Shown here: positions 16,548 through 19,975 of the stretch, piece after piece
Position numbering within the stretch: position 1 is the first letter of the stretch
Layout of the letters: each line of letters opens with the position of its first letter
NCBI GenBank assembly: GCA_036307185.1
Contig: JAXJYC010000007.1
Span: 1-19,975, forward strand
DNA length: 19,975 bases
Source of the DNA: SVEL01 sp017381055
GTDB taxonomy: Bacteria > Bacillota > Clostridia > Lachnospirales > Lachnospiraceae
Direction: 5' to 3'
Position numbers and translations under genes: made by a program
The notes under the pieces: generated by a model
The model's database searches: none
What the model was told of the DNA's origin: nothing
The model's input: only the letters and a program-made list of their open reading frames with translations

Positions 16548-18272
16548 ATGGAATATTCAGCTATTACACATTATATGGAGAAAAGATACTGTTATGCTAT
16601 AGAAAAAGGCAAGTTTGTCGTACGTATAGAGACAAAGAAGGACGATATGGAGAAGGTTATACTTCATTATAGAGATAAGTATATTCCTCTTCATATGTTA
16701 GATACTTCCGCATCTAAAGAGATGACAAAGGTAGCTACTAGTAGATTTCATGATTACTACGAAGTGGTTATAGATATAGATTGTATATGTCTTAGATATC
16801 AGTTTGAGCTAGTAGATAAGGCAGGAGAGACAACATATTATGGTAACTATGACTTTTATGAAGAAAAAATAGATAATATAGATAGAATGTTTGATCTTCC
16901 ACAAAATCTTCGTGAGGAGGAAAGTTTTAGTGTTCCTGAATGGGCGAAGAATAAGGTGGTGTATCAGATATTTCCATCTAGATATGCTACAACAGAGAAG
17001 ATATGTGAGAAGGAATGGTATAAGGCGCCTATTGGTCCGAAGGATGAATTAAAGGGCAATCTTAGAGGTGTTATAAATACATTGGAACGTCTTAAGGAAT
17101 TGGGCATAGATGTGTTATATATGACTCCTATTTTTAAGTCGAACTCTACTCATAAGTATGATACTATCGATTACTATAAGATAGATGATAGTTTTGGAAG
17201 CGAAGAGGATTTAAAAGAACTTGTAGATAAGGCTCATAGTTTGGGTATGAAGGTTCTACTTGATGGTGTATTTAATCATACAGGAACAGACTTTTTTGCA
17301 TTTAAGGACGTAACAGAAAATGGTGAACAATCTAGATATAAGGATTGGTATTATATAGATAAGTTCCCTATATTCGCTGGGTCTAGAACAGAGCGTCCAA
17401 GCTTTAAATCGTTTGCATACTATGGCAGAATGCCAAAGCTTAACCTTAATAATGATCAGGTAGCAGAGTATTTTATCAATGTGGGTAAGTACTGGGTTGA
17501 GAAGTGCAATATAGATGGCTGGAGACTTGATGTAGGTGATGAGGTTATCCATGACTTTTGGAAGCGTTTTAGAAAGGCTATAAAATCTATAAAGCCAGAT
17601 GCATTTATAGTAGGTGAAATATGGCATTATGCTGGCGATTTCTTAGAGGGTGATGAATGGGATAGTATAATGAATTACTCATTCTATTATAGTGTGCAGG
17701 ATTTTGTGTGTAATGAATCCATAAGTGCTAGCAGATTTCTTCAAAGTTTAGATTTTATGAGAGGAAGATTGTATAGAGAGATTAATCCTGTGCTTCTTAA
17801 TCTTATAGATAGCCATGACACAGCTAGATTTTTACATGTGGCAGGAGAGAATAAGGATAAGTTAAAGCTGGCAGCGGCATTGCAGCTATTACTTCCTGGT
17901 ATGCCGATGATCTACTATGGAGATGAATACGGCATGACTGGTGGAGGTGACCCTGACAATCGTAGAGGAATGGTATGGGATGAAAAATATAGGGACCTTG
18001 ATATATATGAATGGTATAAGGGACTTATAAAAGTGAGAAAAGCATATCCGCAGCTGACAGAAGGAGAATTAGTGAGCTGTGATGCAGATGATGAAAAGGG
18101 GCTTATCACAATGGTTAAAAGACTAGATGGTAAGGAAGTTACAGTTGTGTTCTGTGGCAAGAGTGAAGGGGCTAATTTACCACAATATAGTGGAAAGCAG
18201 GAATTAATTACAGAAAAGCCTTTCGAAGGAACGCTAGAAGGCTATGGTGCAGCGGTTTTTTCTGTAAATTAA
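16548..18272 (+). CDS. Neopullulanase/cyclomaltodextrinase-type GH13 amylase
   Basis: This 574-residue glycoside hydrolase has a beta-rich N-terminal domain (about 1-125), like CBM34 of the GH13_20 subfamily, and a TIM barrel. The barrel holds region I DGVFNHTG (239-246), nucleophile Asp328 in GWRLDVGDEV, acid/base Glu357 in VGEIWH and Asp424 in DSHDTARF, so it should be active. There is no signal peptide, which fits intracellular hydrolysis of imported maltodextrins, cyclodextrins or pullulan fragments to maltose and glucose. I chose the ATG at 16548 (MEYSAITHYMEKRY) over 16488: it follows GAAAGG at a 10-nt spacing, and the upstream extension has no family similarity. It is separate from the mal operon and preceded by a terminator. 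The closest alternative is maltogenic amylase. Confidence 0.9.
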   Translation: MEYSAITHYMEKRYCYAIEKGKFVVRIETKKDDMEKVILHYRDKYIPLHMLDTSASKEMTKVATSRFHDYYEVVIDIDCICLRYQFELVDKAGETTYYGNYDFYEEKIDNIDRMFDLPQNLREEESFSVPEWAKNKVVYQIFPSRYATTEKICEKEWYKAPIGPKDELKGNLRGVINTLERLKELGIDVLYMTPIFKSNSTHKYDTIDYYKIDDSFGSEEDLKELVDKAHSLGMKVLLDGVFNHTGTDFFAFKDVTENGEQSRYKDWYYIDKFPIFAGSRTERPSFKSFAYYGRMPKLNLNNDQVAEYFINVGKYWVEKCNIDGWRLDVGDEVIHDFWKRFRKAIKSIKPDAFIVGEIWHYAGDFLEGDEWDSIMNYSFYYSVQDFVCNESISASRFLQSLDFMRGRLYREINPVLLNLIDSHDTARFLHVAGENKDKLKLAAALQLLLPGMPMIYYGDEYGMTGGGDPDNRRGMVWDEKYRDLDIYEWYKGLIKVRKAYPQLTEGELVSCDADDEKGLITMVKRLDGKEVTVVFCGKSEGANLPQYSGKQELITEKPFEGTLEGYGAAVFSVN

Positions 18273-18328
18273 TTATCTTTTGTTAAAACATAATAAGAAA
18301 AATAAAAGTGTTTACTGGCGTAATTATA

Positions 18329-18357
18329 TTGACTTTTCTTCACTAAAGTGTTAAGTT
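18329..18357 (+). promoter_or_regulatory. Candidate promoter for the acyl-CoA synthetase-like gene
   Basis: TTGACT (18329-18334, five of six) is followed 17 bp later by TAAGTT (18352-18357), which keeps T1, A2 and T6. It lies between the amylase stop and the next ATG. No terminator is evident after the amylase, so read-through is also possible. Confidence 0.4.
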
Positions 18358-18427
18358 ATTTCTTAGAGGTTTAAAGCGATAAAGCAATAACCAAAGAAGA
18401 GAACGTATTGGGAAGGAAAAGATAATT

Positions 18428-19975
18428 ATGCCAGTAATGGAATATTTAGAGAGAAATGCAAAACTTTATCCAGATGAGGTGGCTTTAGTTGAGCTTAATC
18501 CAGATGAGAAAGATAATCGTAGAACTACTTGGAAGGAATATGAGCTTATTGAGTCAGACAGATTTACACCTTATCGTAGAGAGATTACTTGGAGCGTATT
18601 TAATGAGAAGGCAAATAGATTTGCCAATATGCTTATAGGTAGAGGGATAAAGAAAGGTGATAAGGTAGCTATTTTAATGTACAATTGTTTGGAATGGCTG
18701 CCTATTTATTTTGGTGTTTTAAAGACAGGTGCTATAGCGGTACCATTTAACTTCCGTTATGATGCAGATGAGATTTTATATTGTGCAGAATTAGCAGAAG
18801 TAGATATGATAGTTTTTGGACCTGCATTTATTGGACGTATTGAGATGAATGCGGAGAGACTTAGCAAGGGTCGTCTTCTTATATATGTTGGAGATAACTG
18901 TCCAAGTTTCGCAGAGAGCTATCATGAACTTGTGGCAGATTGCTCAAGCAAGAGCCCAGAGATCGAGATAACAGATGAAGATTTTGGAGCAATATATTTT
19001 TCATCTGGTACAACTGGATTTCCTAAGGCTATTTTACATAAGCATTTAAGCTTAACACAGGCAGCAGAGATGGAGCAGAAGCATCATGAAACAGGAAGAG
19101 AAGATACATTCCTTTGTATTCCACCTCTTTATCATACAGGTGCTAAATTCCACTGGATGGGAAGTCTTGTGGCAGGAAGTAAGGCAGTGCTTCTTAAGGG
19201 AACAAGACCGGAGACTATTATAGAGACTGTGTCAAAGGAAAAATGTACAATCGTATGGTTGTTAGTGCCATGGGCGCAGGATATTTTAGATGCTCTCGAT
19301 AGAGGAGATATTAAGCTTGAAGATTATGAGCTTGCGCAGTGGAGACTTATGCATATTGGTGCTCAGCCGGTACCACCTTCACTTATTAAGCGCTGGAAAG
19401 AATATTTTCCAAATCATGACTATGATACAAACTACGGTTTATCAGAGTCTACAGGACCGGGCTGTGTTCATCTTGGAATGGGTAACATACATAAGGTTGG
19501 AGCAATCGGTGTGCCAGGTTATGGATGGCAGTGCAAGATAGTAGATGAGGCAGGTGTTGAGGTGCCGCATGGGGAAGTGGGAGAACTTTGCGTGTTTGGA
19601 CCAGGTGTTATGACTTGCTATTACAATAATCCAGAGGCAACAGCAGAGACGATTAAGGATGGCTGGTTATTTACAGGAGATATGGCTCGTCTTGATGAGG
19701 ATGGATTCATCTTCCTTGTGGATAGAAAGAAGGATGTTATCGTAAGTGGTGGAGAAAATATTTATCCAGTTCAGATAGAAGATTTCATCCGTAAGTTTGA
19801 TAAGGTAAAGGACGTAGCGGTTATTGGACTCTCAGACAGAAGACTTGGAGAGAAGACAGCAGCTATTATCGAGATAAAGGACGGCATGGAGTGCAGTGTA
19901 GAAGAAATCGAAAACTTCTGCTTAGAGCTTCCAAGATATAAGCGTCCAAAGGAAATTATTTTTGCAGAGATACCA
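18428..19975 (+). CDS. AMP-forming acyl-CoA synthetase-like (ANL) enzyme, C-terminus beyond window
   Basis: The first 516 residues of a class I adenylate-forming enzyme, which activates a carboxylic acid with ATP and passes it to CoA. Motifs seen: P-loop SSGTTGFPK (192-200), YGLSES (336-341), TGD with Asp418, and the hinge DRKKDVIVSGGENIYP (432 on). The reading frame is open to the right edge. The C-terminal catalytic lysine (GK motif) has not been reached, so completeness is unknown. AAGGA at 18413-18417 precedes the ATG by 10 nt. The acid (medium/long-chain fatty acid or another) cannot be told from sequence. It has no obvious link to the glucan genes and may begin a different unit. Confidence 0.85.
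   Translation, partial: MPVMEYLERNAKLYPDEVALVELNPDEKDNRRTTWKEYELIESDRFTPYRREITWSVFNEKANRFANMLIGRGIKKGDKVAILMYNCLEWLPIYFGVLKTGAIAVPFNFRYDADEILYCAELAEVDMIVFGPAFIGRIEMNAERLSKGRLLIYVGDNCPSFAESYHELVADCSSKSPEIEITDEDFGAIYFSSGTTGFPKAILHKHLSLTQAAEMEQKHHETGREDTFLCIPPLYHTGAKFHWMGSLVAGSKAVLLKGTRPETIIETVSKEKCTIVWLLVPWAQDILDALDRGDIKLEDYELAQWRLMHIGAQPVPPSLIKRWKEYFPNHDYDTNYGLSESTGPGCVHLGMGNIHKVGAIGVPGYGWQCKIVDEAGVEVPHGEVGELCVFGPGVMTCYYNNPEATAETIKDGWLFTGDMARLDEDGFIFLVDRKKDVIVSGGENIYPVQIEDFIRKFDKVKDVAVIGLSDRRLGEKTAAIIEIKDGMECSVEEIENFCLELPRYKRPKEIIFAEIP

Noticed and set aside
16484..16672. Small open frame on the + strand upstream of and overlapping the amylase
   Set aside because: It overlaps the amylase in another frame, has low-complexity composition and no ribosome site.
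1..19975. CRISPR arrays, tRNA/rRNA genes, phage or defence modules
   Set aside because: No regularly spaced repeats, no cloverleaf or rRNA-like segments, and no recognisable phage or defence proteins were seen.

Overview
The window is AT-rich with a strong Firmicutes style: AGGAGG-type ribosome sites, a lipoprotein sugar-binding protein, and a ferredoxin-type [FeFe] hydrogenase. Protein similarity as I recall it points to an anaerobic, fermentative clostridium of the Lachnospiraceae type (Roseburia/Butyrivibrio/Lachnospira relatives). This placement is inference; no rRNA or tRNA gene is present to confirm it. All complete genes are on the + strand. Only the fragment at the left edge is on the - strand.

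Layout. (1) 1-233: the 5' end of an IS91-like transposase on the - strand, then two hairpins that may mark the end of that element, about 30 bp before the next gene. (2) 234-3204: a two-gene ABC exporter (MacB/LolD-type ATPase plus a two-cassette FtsX-like permease). (3) 3282-6524: a large cytoplasmic diguanylate cyclase with a decayed AAA/STAND-like N-terminus, a long TPR-like helical region, a GAF-like domain and a GGDEF domain, closed by a strong terminator. (4) 6688-12568: a maltodextrin locus (promoter with LacI-type operator candidates, malE lipoprotein, intercistronic terminator and second stem-loop, malF, malG, LacI-family regulator, malQ 4-alpha-glucanotransferase). (5) 12595-14320: hairpins, a near-perfect promoter, a group B-like [FeFe] hydrogenase and its terminator. 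(6) 14421-16358: a Uup-type ABC-F ATPase and terminator. (7) 16548-18272: a cytoplasmic GH13 neopullulanase/cyclomaltodextrinase. (8) 18428 to the right edge: an acyl-CoA synthetase-like (ANL) enzyme, cut before its C-terminus.

How the genes may work together. MalE captures malto-oligosaccharides and MalFG import them. No MalK ATPase is encoded here, so a shared ATPase elsewhere is implied. MalQ and the GH13 enzyme then process the glucans in the cytoplasm, and the hydrogenase can dispose of fermentation electrons as H2. The LacI-family protein probably controls the operon through AAACGTT-centred sites. The diguanylate cyclase lies directly upstream of this operon, and an operator-like site sits between its stop codon and terminator; a link between glucan sensing and c-di-GMP is possible but unproven.

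I see no CRISPR array, phage module, toxin-antitoxin pair or clear defence island. The most notable points are the degenerate-STAND/TPR/GGDEF protein, the operator set, the intercistronic RNA structures, the non-canonical malQ start, and a 24-bp perfect inverted repeat between malQ and the hydrogenase gene.
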